Both the position numbers and the translations under genes were made by a program. The notes below the pieces were generated by a model. The model worked only from the letters and a program-made list of their open reading frames with translations, was not told where the DNA came from and did no database searches. From Lasioglossum baleicum (Eukaryota > Arthropoda > Insecta > Hymenoptera > Halictidae), in the NCBI RefSeq assembly GCF_051020765.1, contig NW_027469086.1:1240001-1304000 (forward strand): 64,000 nucleotides of DNA, given 5' to 3'. Shown here piece by piece: positions 38,124-49,300 of this stretch (position 1 is the stretch's first letter; the number at the start of each line of letters is the position of its first letter).

Positions 38124-40340
38124 TCATTCATGCGACGCATCGTCCGGGGGTACTCCGCGCAGGGAGCACAGTTCTCGGCGAGTATTTCCTATATATGTAC
38201 GAAACACTGGTCGCACTAAAATGTTATCGGTGTCGGCACGTGGGGCTGGGGCTGGTGTTGTAATGTCCGACAAGTCGTATTCGCAATGTTCATTTTTCGA
38301 CTGTCTTTTCTCGGGGTTTAGGGTGGGTGGGGAATCACTTTGTTCACTAACACTTTTGTCTTTTCTTATCTGCGTCCAGATGAGTGTCACGTTTCGCTGA
38401 CGCGGGGTTTGCGTTAGATTATTCGGCGCACGCTTGAGTTTGTTTGCATGTACAATCTTAAAATGGTTCCCTACTTTAATTTTTACATTGTTTGAGTCTA
38501 GGATGTCGCAAATTTCGTGAGGACCCGTATATTGCGCATCGAATTTGCCCTTGCAGGGTTCTTTGAGTAGGAATACCTGTTCTATATCTTCCGGTGGTCG
38601 AAGGAGATTTTGCCGATGCTGGGCTTCGAATTTCGCTCGCTTATTCTCATAGGGATATCCTTTATCGCGAGGGTACTCGGATTTATATTGCTTTCTTGCT
38701 GACGCGTATTTCGCTGTAGCGCAGAGATTAATTTTATCGTATTCGTTTCGCTTCGCATGGCAACGTGCAGATGGAAGTTGAAAGGAATCGAGTTTCTGTG
38801 GATCATCAAAGATATGATTTTGAAGTAAGTTAAGGAGTTCTTTTACTCTGGAGGCTTTGATATCCTTCTCTGGTTTAGAACTGTCGCTGGATTTATTGTG
38901 CAATATAGAACAGACCTGCTTACATATGGGTCTTGAAGATCTTTGATTGTCGTAGGAATGGAGTTGGTCTTGGAATTGATCGGGCTGGTTACCGGAGTTA
39001 GAATAAGGATCGGGCTGGTTACCGGAGTTAGTATGAGAATCGGGCTGGTTACCGGAGTTAGTATAATGATCGGGCTGGTTACCGGAGTTAGAATTGTCGG
39101 GATGGTTACCGAATGCGTCGGGATGGTTCCCGGAATTAGAAAGGTCGGGATGGTTACCGAATACGTCGGGATGGTTCCCGGAATTAGAAAGGTCGGGATG
39201 GTTACCGAATACGTCGGGATGATTCCCGGAATTAGAAAGGTCGGGATGGTTACCGAATGCGTCGGGATGGTTCCCGGAATTAGAAAGGTCGGGATGGTTA
39301 CCGGAATTAGAAAGGTCGGGATGGTTACCGAATACGTCGGGATGATTCCCGGAATTAGAAAGGTCGGAAGAGTACGACTCGATTTCTTCCATCTCCAATG
39401 GGGGCAATCGAAATGAAACTCTTTCCGACGAGGTGTTAAAACACCGGAGGCTCGCTTTGCCTTTACGATTGGTGACAACGCAGTCACCCAGGAATACATC
39501 CGGCGCTACGTTAACACGGCGGATATATCCCTGTTTAGGTCCCTCGACGTCGACCGCTATGCACGCAACGGTACGAGGTTCGAGGACGAATTCTTCGGAT
39601 TTCAGAGGAGTCTTTGTTCGGACTCGATCCTCACGCTCCACGATCCGACTTCTCGCAGTGTACTCCGATATCTCTCGAGTCTCCTTCGATTCCGGCCGGC
39701 TTTTCACGGCGTTTTTCTCTAGAGAGTACTCGATCGAATCCCGAGGAGGCATTGAAATAACCTCCGTCACCGGAGCTCTGCAAGGTCTGACCGCGGGTGC
39801 ACGAGGATTTGAGGAAGACACTCGAACGTTCCTTGCCGAATGTTCCTCACGCTTGGCGGCTGGAGTTTTAACGAGATCGTTGGTCATAGACGAAGGCATT
39901 GAAATAACCTCTGCTGCCAATTTATCGCGAGGCTCAGCCGTGGGCGCGCAAGGGTTCGAGAAGGGAACCCGAATGTTTCCTATCATAATGTATTCATTCC
40001 CACAGGAGATCTCGGCTCCTGTTCTGAAGAAGGGAGAACCGAGGATTCCGTCGATGTTAATTGGGAAGTTTTCTTCCAAGACATGAAATTCGATAGGGTT
40101 TTGACCCTGTAAGTGTATTTTAATTTGACCGAGAGTTGGAATGGATCCCTCGGTTATTCCTTGGACTTCTATAGTGTTCGTATAATCTATAGGTAGATTT
40201 GGTTCTAGACTTGACGCACGAATTAAATTGATCTCCGAACCCGTGTCTAACAAAAATTCACACTTCTTTTGTAATTGAGGGGCGGAGATTTTTACGCGCG
40301 GAATTGGTGAGTCTGCAGCAAGATTTACTGCTGAGACGAA
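38124..40340 (-). CDS. pro: Protease-linker-integrase C-terminal domain-tail ORF (C)
   Basis: Protease DTG in the usual context; ISCGNEY replaces ISFANEY found in A and B after the GSPFF block. After RPPEDIEQ comes VFLLKEPCKGKFDAQYTGPHE and on to VHANKLKRA (about 38425-38580), a recognisable Gypsy integrase C-terminal GPY/F-type domain. The tail NEHCEYDLSDITTPAPAPRAD and RRELCSLRG follows. The catalytic reverse transcriptase, RNase H and integrase core are missing between RPPEDIEQ and VFLLKE, with the frame intact. This is the least eroded trace of the ancestral pol end in the window. Confidence 0.86.
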   Translation of the reverse strand, partial: FVSAVNLAADSPIPRVKISAPQLQKKCEFLLDTGSEINLIRASSLEPNLPIDYTNTIEVQGITEGSIPTLGQIKIHLQGQNPIEFHVLEENFPINIDGILGSPFFRTGAEISCGNEYIMIGNIRVPFSNPCAPTAEPRDKLAAEVISMPSSMTNDLVKTPAAKREEHSARNVRVSSSNPRAPAVRPCRAPVTEVISMPPRDSIEYSLEKNAVKSRPESKETREISEYTARSRIVEREDRVRTKTPLKSEEFVLEPRTVACIAVDVEGPKQGYIRRVNVAPDVFLGDCVVTNRKGKASLRCFNTSSERVSFRLPPLEMEEIESYSSDLSNSGNHPDVFGNHPDLSNSGNHPDLSNSGNHPDAFGNHPDLSNSGNHPDVFGNHPDLSNSGNHPDVFGNHPDLSNSGNHPDAFGNHPDNSNSGNQPDHYTNSGNQPDSHTNSGNQPDPYSNSGNQPDQFQDQLHSYDNQRSSRPICKQVCSILHNKSSDSSKPEKDIKASRVKELLNLLQNHIFDDPQKLDSFQLPSARCHAKRNEYDKINLCATAKYASARKQYKSEYPRDKGYPYENKRAKFEAQHRQNLLRPPEDIEQVFLLKEPCKGKFDAQYTGPHEICDILDSNNVKIKVGNHFKIVHANKLKRAPNNLTQTPRQRNVTLIWTQIRKDKSVSEQSDSPPTLNPEKRQSKNEHCEYDLSDITTPAPAPRADTDNILVRPVFRTYIGNTRRELCSLRGVPPDDASHE
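38970..39365 (-). repeat. Coding minisatellite (C): long units dominate
   Basis: About six long units, one half-size (NSGNHPDLS without FGNHPD), then four short NSGNQPD units. Confidence 0.88.
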
Positions 40341-41683
40341 TCGTCGGACTGGTCGTTCGTCCGGATAGCTGTTTGGGTGCGGGCTGTAGTTTGAGTTGAA
40401 GATGCGGCCTCCCGCCTTGGGTTGGCTTCGGTCGGGAGGCCGGACTCGTTTCCCGACCTCCTATTATTATTAAAAGCGCGCTTACGGCACTCGTGAATAT
40501 CGTGCCCGGGGACTTTGCAGTAGTTGCAAAACTTGTTAGGGCTTGAGGGGCGATCTGTGCGACCATCGCGGTACGTGTTTTGGTCGCGAGGATTATTTTC
40601 CCATCGCCGTTGCGGCGTCGGGGAGCGATAAGAGTCCCGGTTTAAGTTTCTTGAGGACTGCTGAGACGAGTCCGGTCTGTTATCGCGGCGTTCTTGAGTT
40701 CGCTCTGGAATGTCGCGAGGGGACTCGTACGTGGAACGCTGGCGATACGGCCGGTTATCAGAGAAGCTGACTCGTTTTTCTTCGCGGATCAGTTCTCGTC
40801 GACGAGTCTGGTCTGACTCATACTGCCTGTAAGCAGAGATGGCTGCTTCGAAAACAGTGGCAGGATTTCGCGAAGGGCAATGAAGCACTTCGGCACGCAG
40901 CTGGGGAAGGAGACCTCGTAGAAAACAATCTACTACGAAGCGATCTAGTTCTTCGTAATCAAGGCCAATATCTGTGGCATCTTGAATCGCGGTTCGAAGG
41001 TCTTTAACGCGATTGATGAAGTCTAAGATGTGCTCGTTTGGAGCTTGGAGTACACTCGCGAGATCGCCACGGTACTGGTCAACGAATTTGTATGGGCCCA
41101 GTACTGTTCGTAATTTCTCGCATAGTGCAGAAATTGTGAATATGTGCTGGCCTTCTATAGCGGCATAAGCACGATCGTGGAGTTTATTGCAGAGCAATTT
41201 TGTGAGGGCACGCTCTGCAGTGGCCGGTACGGTGTCACGCGCGCGTTTGCATGCGCGTATGAATTGTAGGACGGAAGACGAAGTTCCGTCGAATCTAGGG
41301 ACAAGCTCGGCGGCTTGTTTTAGAGCGAAATTGCCAGTAGGTTCATACTGTGGGATTTCGCGTGGCTCTGGCGGTGAAGGTTCCCGCATATTAGAGACGT
41401 TACTAGGGCCTGGTGTAGGCGATTGTTGACGTAGGCTTTGACTCGTGATTTGGATGTTATGAAGCTCTTTTCGTATTTCATCGAGGATATTCTTTTGGTT
41501 TTGTGCGTCTTCTTCATATTTGAGACGCAATTTGGCAATAAAATCAGTTTCCTCTTTGAGATATTGCTCTCTACGGGCGAGGTCTTGCGCATAAAGGAGT
41601 AGCTCTTCCTCGGTCATTGGAGGAAGGTCTGCGTTAGGATCTGCTCGGAGATCCTTTTGAGATCGCGTGATTGGGCGAGACAT
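40325..41683 (-). CDS. gag: Gag polyprotein, family 1 (C)
   Basis: 452 aa, intact. Copy-specific NILDEIRKE, QSLRQQ and EGQHIFTIS place it with D and E. Confidence 0.93.
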   Translation of the reverse strand: MSRPITRSQKDLRADPNADLPPMTEEELLLYAQDLARREQYLKEETDFIAKLRLKYEEDAQNQKNILDEIRKELHNIQITSQSLRQQSPTPGPSNVSNMREPSPPEPREIPQYEPTGNFALKQAAELVPRFDGTSSSVLQFIRACKRARDTVPATAERALTKLLCNKLHDRAYAAIEGQHIFTISALCEKLRTVLGPYKFVDQYRGDLASVLQAPNEHILDFINRVKDLRTAIQDATDIGLDYEELDRFVVDCFLRGLLPQLRAEVLHCPSRNPATVFEAAISAYRQYESDQTRRRELIREEKRVSFSDNRPYRQRSTYESPRDIPERTQERRDNRPDSSQQSSRNLNRDSYRSPTPQRRWENNPRDQNTYRDGRTDRPSSPNKFCNYCKVPGHDIHECRKRAFNNNRRSGNESGLPTEANPRREAASSTQTTARTQTAIRTNDQSDDSSQQ

Positions 41684-41775
41684 TTTGAAAGATATGAATG
41701 GGATTTAAGAAATGTGAACTTCGCACTGACACGCGTCGGGCCTTATTAATGCAAATATCGGCGACCACTTCGTTG

Positions 41776-41792
41776 TCCTACCGACTGCGCCA
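41776..41792 (-). other. Primer-binding site, tRNA-Ser (C)
   Basis: Reverse complement of the common site, 4 nt from the LTR at 41797. Confidence 0.9.
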
Positions 41793-41796
41793 AATT

Positions 41797-42989
41797 TGTC
41801 ACGTCCGTCACTGTGTTTTTGTTACAGGTACCAAGAGAGAGAAAAGGATGGCACTCAAGAACAGTGACAGACGGACGGTGGAGATATGAAGATTAATTGT
41901 GGAGTGGTCTTTCGTGCCGAGACAGCCGCGGGCTGTCATATGCACTAGGACAACCGATATTGCTATGGATGCAGTCAAGAAGAGAACGTCCGACGCGGTT
42001 ACAAGAAGTGTCCGACAAGAATCACGCGCGAGATGATGCAACGAAAACGGTGAGTTTACAGGATTCAGCAATTATACAAGACATTATACGACTCACCGCA
42101 ATGCTGTATTAACGCCTAATAATATTGTTGCAGCAGGAACTGGCGGTACTGGCAGTAGGTGTCGTACATCGGATCTTCTATACAGATGTCCTCGAGGTGG
42201 GGAAGATCTGGCAGAGTTGCTGCTGCTCGGTTCGGGACGACATTAGTGGCCTTGGATGCTGGCCGCAAGACGACACGTTGATGAGTTGGCAGAGGGACGT
42301 CACTGATGATTCGGCAACGGACCCTGGGAACGATGATCGTGTCTCGGCTGTCGTCGTCGTCGGCTATGTCGATCACCTCTGGACAATCGACCGGATGTAG
42401 AACTGGCGTCGGAGCTCGCGAGAGGTCCGCGTGGTTGACCTCTTTAGGAGGGTTGCAAGGGCAACCGTATACAGAAACGTAATCGGACGCGTCACACGGA
42501 ATGTGCTCGGTGGTTCCCAGAAGTTCTGTCCACTCGGTAGTGGCAATGATTTGATCGAGCACCGCTTTATTTCTCAACGCGCGTCTCAATTTAGCAAGTT
42601 GATACTTGCGTCCCGCTCGACGTGGGCGTCGCATGGGTAAGGAATAGTAATGATGGAATATTAATAATATATAATGAAATGAACTTCCATTTGTTATTAA
42701 CCTTTTAGGTAGTTAACTCGCTTCACGTCTATAGTGGCGGCTCAGCGTTTCCACTGCGCTCTTTAGACCAATTCTAGACGTGGCACGAAAACTTCTCTAT
42801 GACTCGCTTCAAATTCCTTATTGGCGGCTCAGCGTTTCCACTGCGCACTTTAGACCAAGTCCGGATATGTCACGAGTTTAATATATTTGATGCAAGAACT
42901 AAATTGGAAGATGGTGTTGAACTAACACAAGAATAACAAGATCGAAGCACTGGTATAACAACGATATATTAAATAAGAACTGGTAAGTA
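41797..42989 (-). repeat. Element C 5' LTR, truncated by D
   Basis: 1193 bp from the inner LTR end to AAGTA, where D begins. The remaining portion (U3 with heat-shock array) is lost from this position. Confidence 0.9.
42116..42634 (-). CDS. LTR-encoded leader protein (C 5' LTR)
   Basis: 172 aa, identical to the C 3' LTR copy. Its own LTR lacks the distal U3, so transcription from the normal promoter is doubtful. Confidence 0.72.
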   Translation of the reverse strand: MRRPRRAGRKYQLAKLRRALRNKAVLDQIIATTEWTELLGTTEHIPCDASDYVSVYGCPCNPPKEVNHADLSRAPTPVLHPVDCPEVIDIADDDDSRDTIIVPRVRCRIISDVPLPTHQRVVLRPASKATNVVPNRAAATLPDLPHLEDICIEDPMYDTYCQYRQFLLQQYY

Positions 42990-43233
42990 TGTTACGTCGT
43001 CCGATGTACGACGTTGGCCTTGTACACACACTATGTATACAAGGTCTGATCTGCATAAGATCCATACACCGTCCCCTAGACATAAGAGCATAGTATTAAG
43101 ATCTCATTATTGTATTGTTCTAATCCTTATCTCCGTCTCTACCCATCACCATAACTTCACCTTGATCAACACCTTACCTCAGTTTCAACCCATCACCACG
43201 ACACATAATGCAATAAAGTATTGCATCACTCTG

Positions 43234-43266
43234 GAAGCATCTAGAAGCTTCTAGAAACGTCGAGAA
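43234..43266 (+). promoter_or_regulatory. Heat-shock-element array (D 5' LTR)
   Basis: Seven units in phase. Confidence 0.72.
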
Positions 43267-44097
43267 GTCCAAAGACTGCTGCATCAGCAGTCCCACGCTC
43301 GTAGAGGGCAATAGGACAGCCACGAGACTGCACCGTCAGCAGAAATGCACGTGCAGTCCCCGGGAGCGAAGACGCTGCTGCGTCAGCGGTTCTCCCACTC
43401 CGACGACCGAAGAACAAAGAGACTGCAGCGTCAGCTATCCCCACTCCGAACGAAGGAGGCAAGGCAGAGCGGACGCTTGCATCAGTCCGCCTTCAGCCAG
43501 CGACTCGCACAGACGTGCCTACCTGGCCTCAGAGTCAGTCCGGCTTCAAGAGCAGACGTGTTCAGTCTAGCTCCGCGATAGTGAAGTGTGTCGATCCTTC
43601 ACTCCTAATTCCAATTCCAATTCCAATTCTAACTCAACTCAACTCAACTCATACATTATTCCTACAACATATTACCATATCCATTATTCATTAATCCAAT
43701 TACTACTCCTATTATAATACTACTTACATATTGTATACCAGTGTACTTACCAGTTCTTATTTAATATATCGTTGTTATACCAGTGCTTCGATCTTGTTAT
43801 TCTTGTGTTAGTTCAACACCATCTTCCAATTCAGTTCTTGCATCGAATATATTAAACTCGTGACATATCCGGACTTGGTCTAAAGTGCGCAGTGGAAACG
43901 CTGAGCCGCCAATAAGGAATTTGAAGCGAGTCATAGAGAAGTTCTCGTGCCACGTCTAGAATTGGTCTAAAGAGCGCAGTGGAAACGCTGAGCCGCCACT
44001 ATAGACGTGAAGCGAGTTAACTACCAAAAAGGTTAATAACAAGTGGAAGTTCATTTTCATTATATTATTAATATTCCATCATTACTATTCCTTACCC

Positions 44098-44616
44098 ATG
44101 CGACGCCCACGTCGAGCGGGACGCAAGTATCAACTTGCTAAATTGAGACGCGCGTTGAGAAATAAAGCGGTGCTCGATCAAATCATTGCCACTACCGAGT
44201 GGACAGAACTTCTGGGAACCACCGAGCACATTCCGTGTGACGCGTCCGATTACGTTTCTGTATACGGTTGCCCTTGCAACCCTCTTAAAGAGGTCAACCA
44301 CGCGGACCTCTCGCGAGCTCCGACGCCAGTTCTACATCCGGTCGATTGTCCAGAGGTGATCGACATAGCCGACGACGACGACAGCCGAGACACGATCATC
44401 GTTCCCAGGGTCCGTTGCCGAATCATCCGTGACGTTCCTCTGCCAGCTCATCAACGTGTCATCTTGCGGCCAGCATCCAAGGCCACTAACGTCGTCCCAA
44501 ACCGAGCAGCAGCAACTCTGCCAGATCTTCCCCACCTCGAGGACATCTGTATAGAAGATCCGATGTACGACACCTACTGTCAGTACCGCCAGTTCCTGCT
44601 GCAACAATATTATTAG
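44098..44616 (+). CDS. LTR-encoded leader protein (D 5' LTR)
   Basis: 172 aa, with NPLKEVNH and HQRVILRP where the D 3' LTR copy has NPPKEVNH and HQRVVLRP. Confidence 0.78.
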   Translation: MRRPRRAGRKYQLAKLRRALRNKAVLDQIIATTEWTELLGTTEHIPCDASDYVSVYGCPCNPLKEVNHADLSRAPTPVLHPVDCPEVIDIADDDDSRDTIIVPRVRCRIIRDVPLPAHQRVILRPASKATNVVPNRAAATLPDLPHLEDICIEDPMYDTYCQYRQFLLQQYY

Positions 44617-44632
44617 GCGTTAATACAGCATT

Positions 44633-44685
44633 ACGGTGAGTCGTATAATAACTTGTATAATTGCTGAATCCTGTAGACTCACCGT
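44633..44685 (+). promoter_or_regulatory. Perfect 10-bp donor-site stem (D 5' LTR)
   Basis: ACGGTGAGTC pairs with GACTCACCGT. The A copy has a G-U and a mismatch at the two stem ends. Confidence 0.58.
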
Positions 44686-44930
44686 TCTCGTTGCATCCTC
44701 TCGCGCGCGATTCTTGTCGGGACACTCCTTGTAACCGCGTCGGACGTTCTTTTCTTGACTGCATCCATAGCAATATCGGTTGTCCTAGTGCATATGACAG
44801 CCCGCGGCTGTCTCGGCACGAAAGACCACTCCTCATTTTAATCATAATATCTCAACCGTCCGCCTGTCACTGTTCTCTTTTCTCTCTCCTGGTACCTGTA
44901 ACAAAAACACAGTGACGGACGTGACAAATT

Positions 44931-44947
44931 TGGCGCAGTCGGTAGGA
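44931..44947 (+). other. Primer-binding site, tRNA-Ser (D)
   Basis: Common 17-nt site, 4 nt after the LTR. Confidence 0.9.
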
Positions 44948-45038
44948 CGTCGAAGTGGTCGCCGATATTTGCATTAATAAGCCCCGACGCGTGTCAGTAC
45001 GAAGTTCACATTTTTAAATCCCATTTATATCTTTCAAA

Positions 45039-46397
45039 ATGTCTCGCCCAATCACGCGATCTCAAAAGGATCTCCGAGCAGATCCTAACGCAGACCTTCC
45101 TCCAATGACCGAGGAAGAGCTACTCCTTTATGCGCAAGACCTCGCCCGTAGAGAGCAATATCTCAAAGAGGAAACTGATTTTATTGCCAAATTGCGTCTC
45201 AAATATGAAGAAGACGCACAAAACCAAAAGAATATGCTCGACGAAATACGAAAAGAGCTTCATAACATCCAAATCACGAGTCAAACCCTACGTCAACAGA
45301 CGCCTACACCAGGCCCTAGTAACGTCTCTAATATGCGGGAACCTTCACCGCCAGAGCCACGCGAAATCCCACAGTATGAACCTACTGGTAATTTCGCTCT
45401 AAAACAAGCCGCCGAGCTTGTCCCTAGATTCGACGGAACTTCGTCTTCCGTTCTACAATTCATACGCGCATGCAAACGCGCGCGTGACACCGTACCGGCC
45501 ACTGCAGAGCGTGCCCTCACAAAATTGCTCTGCAACAAACTCCACGATCGTGCTTATGCCGCTATAGAAGGCCAGCACATATTCACAATTTCTGCACTAT
45601 GCGAGAAATTACGAACAGTACTGGGCCCATACAAATTCGTTGACCAGTACCGTGGCGATCTCGCGAGTGTACTCCAAGCTCCAAACGAGCACATCTTAGA
45701 CTTCATCAATCGCGTCAAAGACCTTCGAACCGCGATTCAAGATGCCACAGATATTGGCCTTGATTACGAAGAACTAGATCGCTTCGTAGTTGATTGTTTT
45801 CTACGAGGTCTCCTTCCCCAGCTGCGTGCCGAAGTGCTTCATTGCCCTTCGCGAAATCCTGCCACTGTTTTCGAAGCAGCCATCTCTGCTTACAGGCAGT
45901 ATGAGTCAGACCAGACTCGTCGACGAGAACTGATCCGCGAAGAAAAACGAGTCAGCTTCTCTGATAACCGGCCGTATCGCCAGCGTTCCACGTACGAGTC
46001 CGCTCGTGACATTCCAGAGCGAACTCAAGAACGCCGCGATAACAGACCGGACTCGTCTCAGCAGTCCTCGAGAAACTTAAACCGGGACTCTTATCGCTCC
46101 CCGACGCCGCAACGGCGATGGGAAAACAATCCTCGCGACCAAAACACGTACCGCAATGGTCGCACAGATCGCCCCTCAAGCCCTAACAAATTTTGCAACT
46201 ACTGCAAAGTCCCCGGGCACGATATTCACGAGTGCCGTAAGCGCGCTTTTAATGATAATAGGAGGTCGGGAAACGAGTCCGGCCTCCCGACCGAAGCCAA
46301 CCCAAGGCGGGAGGCCGCATCTTCAACCCAAACTACAGCCCGCACCCAAACAGCTATCCGGACGAACGACCAGTCCGACGATTCGTCTCAGCAGTAA
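45039..46397 (+). CDS. gag: Gag polyprotein, family 1 (D)
   Basis: 452 aa, intact, with RQQTPTPG, EGQHIFTIS, YRNGRTD and AFNDNRRS. Its EGQHIF form links D gag to C and E, whereas its env links D to A, another sign of reassortment. Confidence 0.93.
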   Translation: MSRPITRSQKDLRADPNADLPPMTEEELLLYAQDLARREQYLKEETDFIAKLRLKYEEDAQNQKNMLDEIRKELHNIQITSQTLRQQTPTPGPSNVSNMREPSPPEPREIPQYEPTGNFALKQAAELVPRFDGTSSSVLQFIRACKRARDTVPATAERALTKLLCNKLHDRAYAAIEGQHIFTISALCEKLRTVLGPYKFVDQYRGDLASVLQAPNEHILDFINRVKDLRTAIQDATDIGLDYEELDRFVVDCFLRGLLPQLRAEVLHCPSRNPATVFEAAISAYRQYESDQTRRRELIREEKRVSFSDNRPYRQRSTYESARDIPERTQERRDNRPDSSQQSSRNLNRDSYRSPTPQRRWENNPRDQNTYRNGRTDRPSSPNKFCNYCKVPGHDIHECRKRAFNDNRRSGNESGLPTEANPRREAASSTQTTARTQTAIRTNDQSDDSSQQ

Positions 46398-49300
46398 ATC
46401 TTGCTGCGGACTCACCAATTCCGCGCGTAAAAATCTCCGCCCCTCAATTACAAAAGAGGTGTGAATTTTTGTTGGACACGGGTTCGGAGATCAATTTAAT
46501 TCGTGCGTCAAGTCTAGAACCAAATCTACCTATAGATCATACGAACACTATAGAAGTCCAAGGAATAACCGAGGGATCCATTCCAACTCTCGGTCAAATT
46601 AAAATACACTTACAGGGTCAAAACCCTATTGAATTTCATGTCTTGGAAGAAAACTTCCCAATTAACATCGATGGAATCCTCGGTTCTCCCTTCTTCAGAA
46701 CAGGAGCCGAGATCTCCTTTGCGAATCAATCCATAACGATAGGAAACATTCGGGTTCCCTTCTCGAACCCTTGCGCGCCCACGGCTGAGCCTCGCGATAA
46801 ATTGGCAGCAGAGGTTATTTCAATGCCTTCGTCTATGACCAACGATCTCGTTAAAACTCCAGCCGCCAAGCGTGAGGAACATTCGGCAAGGAACGTTCGA
46901 GTGTCTTCCTCAAATCCTCGTGCACCCGCGGTCAGACCTTGCAGAGCTCCGGTGACGGAGGTTATTTCAATGCCTCCTCGGGATTCGATCGAGTGCTCCC
47001 TAGAGAAAAACGCCGTGAAAAGCCGGCCGGAATCGAAGGAGACTCGAGAGATATCGGAGTACACTGCGAGAAGTCGGATCGTGGAGCGTGAGGATCGAGT
47101 CCGAACAAAGACTCCTCCGAAATCCGAAGAATTCGTCCTCGAACCTCGTACCGTTGCGTGCATAGCGGTCGACGTAGAAGGACCTAAACAGGGATATATC
47201 CGCCGTGTTAATGTAGCGCCGGATGTATTCCTGGGTGACTGCGTCGTCACCAATCGTAAAGGCAAAGCGAGCCTCCGGTGTTTTAACACCTCGTCGGAAA
47301 GAGTTTCATTTCGATTGCCCCCATTGGAGATGGAAGAAATCGAGTCGTACTCTTCCGACCTTTCTAATTCCGGGTACTATCCCGACGCATTCGGTAACCA
47401 TCCCGACCTTTCTAATTCCGGGTATCATCCCGACGTATTCGGTAACCATCCCGACCTTTCTAACTCCGGTAACCAGCCCGATTCTTATTCTAACTCCGGT
47501 AACCAGCCCGATCCTTATTCTAACTCCGGTAACCAGCCCGATCAATTCCAAGACCAACTCCATTCTTACGACAATCAAAGATCTTCAAGACCCATATGTA
47601 AGCAGGTCTGTTCTATATTGCACAATAAATCCAGCGACAGTTCTAAACCAGAGAAGGATATCAAAGCCTCCAGAGTAAAAGAACTTCTTAACTTACTTCA
47701 AAATCATATCTTTGATGATCCACAGAAACTCGATTCCTTTCAACTTCCATCTGCACGTTGCCATGCGAAGCGAAACGAATACGATAAAATTAATCTCTGC
47801 GCTACGGCGAAATACGCGTCAGCAAGAATGAAATATAAATCCGAGTACTCTCGCGATAACAAATACCCCTACCAGATTAAACGAGCGAAATACGAAACCT
47901 CTGGTCAGCAAAATCTCCTTCCACCACTGGAAGATCAGCATATCACATCGCAACACCGCTCCTCCGAAGCAGCAATCGCCTCAGAAGACCGTCAGTCCTT
48001 AGACACACACGAAACTGTAATCATGCAGCCGATCCAAGTTGCCATCTTACTCTCTATAGCCACGCGAGTGTACACCCTCATCGGATACGATTGTGGAGGA
48101 TCTACACTGAACACGACAACGTTCTCCATCATCGATATTCCTGATTGCGAGCCTGAAGAAATCAAGCCCACGGAGGACTCAGTAAAAATCCAATTGCTAC
48201 AACTAGCAGAGTTTACTCAGACGAGAGTAATCCAGTGCCACATAGAAATCGACCGCACGATATTCTATTGTGGCATGCACTCACATGTTTCCATCGTCAC
48301 GAACGGACGACAGGAATATTTACTGGCAACCACCAGTGAAACCTGTTCCGAGTTGCAGAAGACCGGAACAATCCTCATCACTCCGACCGCCCAGGTCACG
48401 GGAGTCCAGCCCAATTCTACTACATCCCGCAGCCTCACATTGGCGGGAGAACTTCAAAATAACGGGCAATGCGCGGGAACAACGTACAACGACCCATTCG
48501 GCACTTGGACCAGTGTCGTTGTACAGGCCATTGTTCGAATAACCCTGAGGGACTACACAGCAACAGTGAAACTCTCTACAGGTCAGATCCATCTACAGTC
48601 AGGACAAATATGCTCCTTCACAAAAGGAAGCTGCCTTGATACGCAAGATGGACATACATTCTGGGACGTCGTTCCCAACGATTACTGCAAGTTCAATAGC
48701 TACGACGTTCTCTACGAAGGACTAGCTACCAGAGTTTCTACAAAGACAAAGTTCTCACCTACACTATATATGGTGGAATCTGAAGACACCACATTCGCGT
48801 TGACAGAATCTGGTCGTACATCAATTTGCGGTTATATTATTATTCGCACGGAGCACCCCAAGCTCTTTATTCTGGATACAAGTTTGTCCGGTAAATTCAA
48901 GGAACGCACTCACACCATAGTAAGCAATCTGGACATATTCACCTACGTGAATAGTAAGTTCATCTACGTAGAAAAACATCTGAAAAGTCAACTTACCCAG
49001 TTGTACCAGGATGTCATCCGGCAAAAGTGCGAACTGGAGAAACAGGTCCTTCAAAACGCACTAACGATGTTACACTCATCACCGGAAGAAATAGCAGCTG
49101 CCATTATGCGAGAACCAGGATTCGTCGCAGTTCCAGCTGGAGAAGTGGTGCATATTATAAAGTGCATTCCAGTAACCGTACAAGTTCGGAAAACGGATAA
49201 GTGTTTCGATGAACTTCCGATCACTTACCAGAATTCTTCCAAGTTCTTAAAGCCAGGAGACCATATTATAGTTGCCACAGGTACAGAAAAGCCATGCAAT

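Larger units (their letters stand above)
36073..42989 (-). mobile_element. Element C: family 1, integrase remnant, RT-less
   Basis: Minus strand. The 3' LTR is 36073-38057 and the internal region 38058-41796. The 5' LTR is 41797-42989, cut at 42990 by D. The left flank is GGCC. The rest of the 5' LTR is not recognised on the far side of D, so a target duplication cannot be checked. I noticed one difference between the LTRs in the compared part (near 37066 and 42790). Confidence 0.92.
42990..44926 (+). repeat. Element D 5' LTR
   Basis: 1937 bp. Specific variants include CTCAGAGTCAGTCC and TCCTACAACATATTACC, and GACTCACCGT in the donor stem. Confidence 0.93.
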
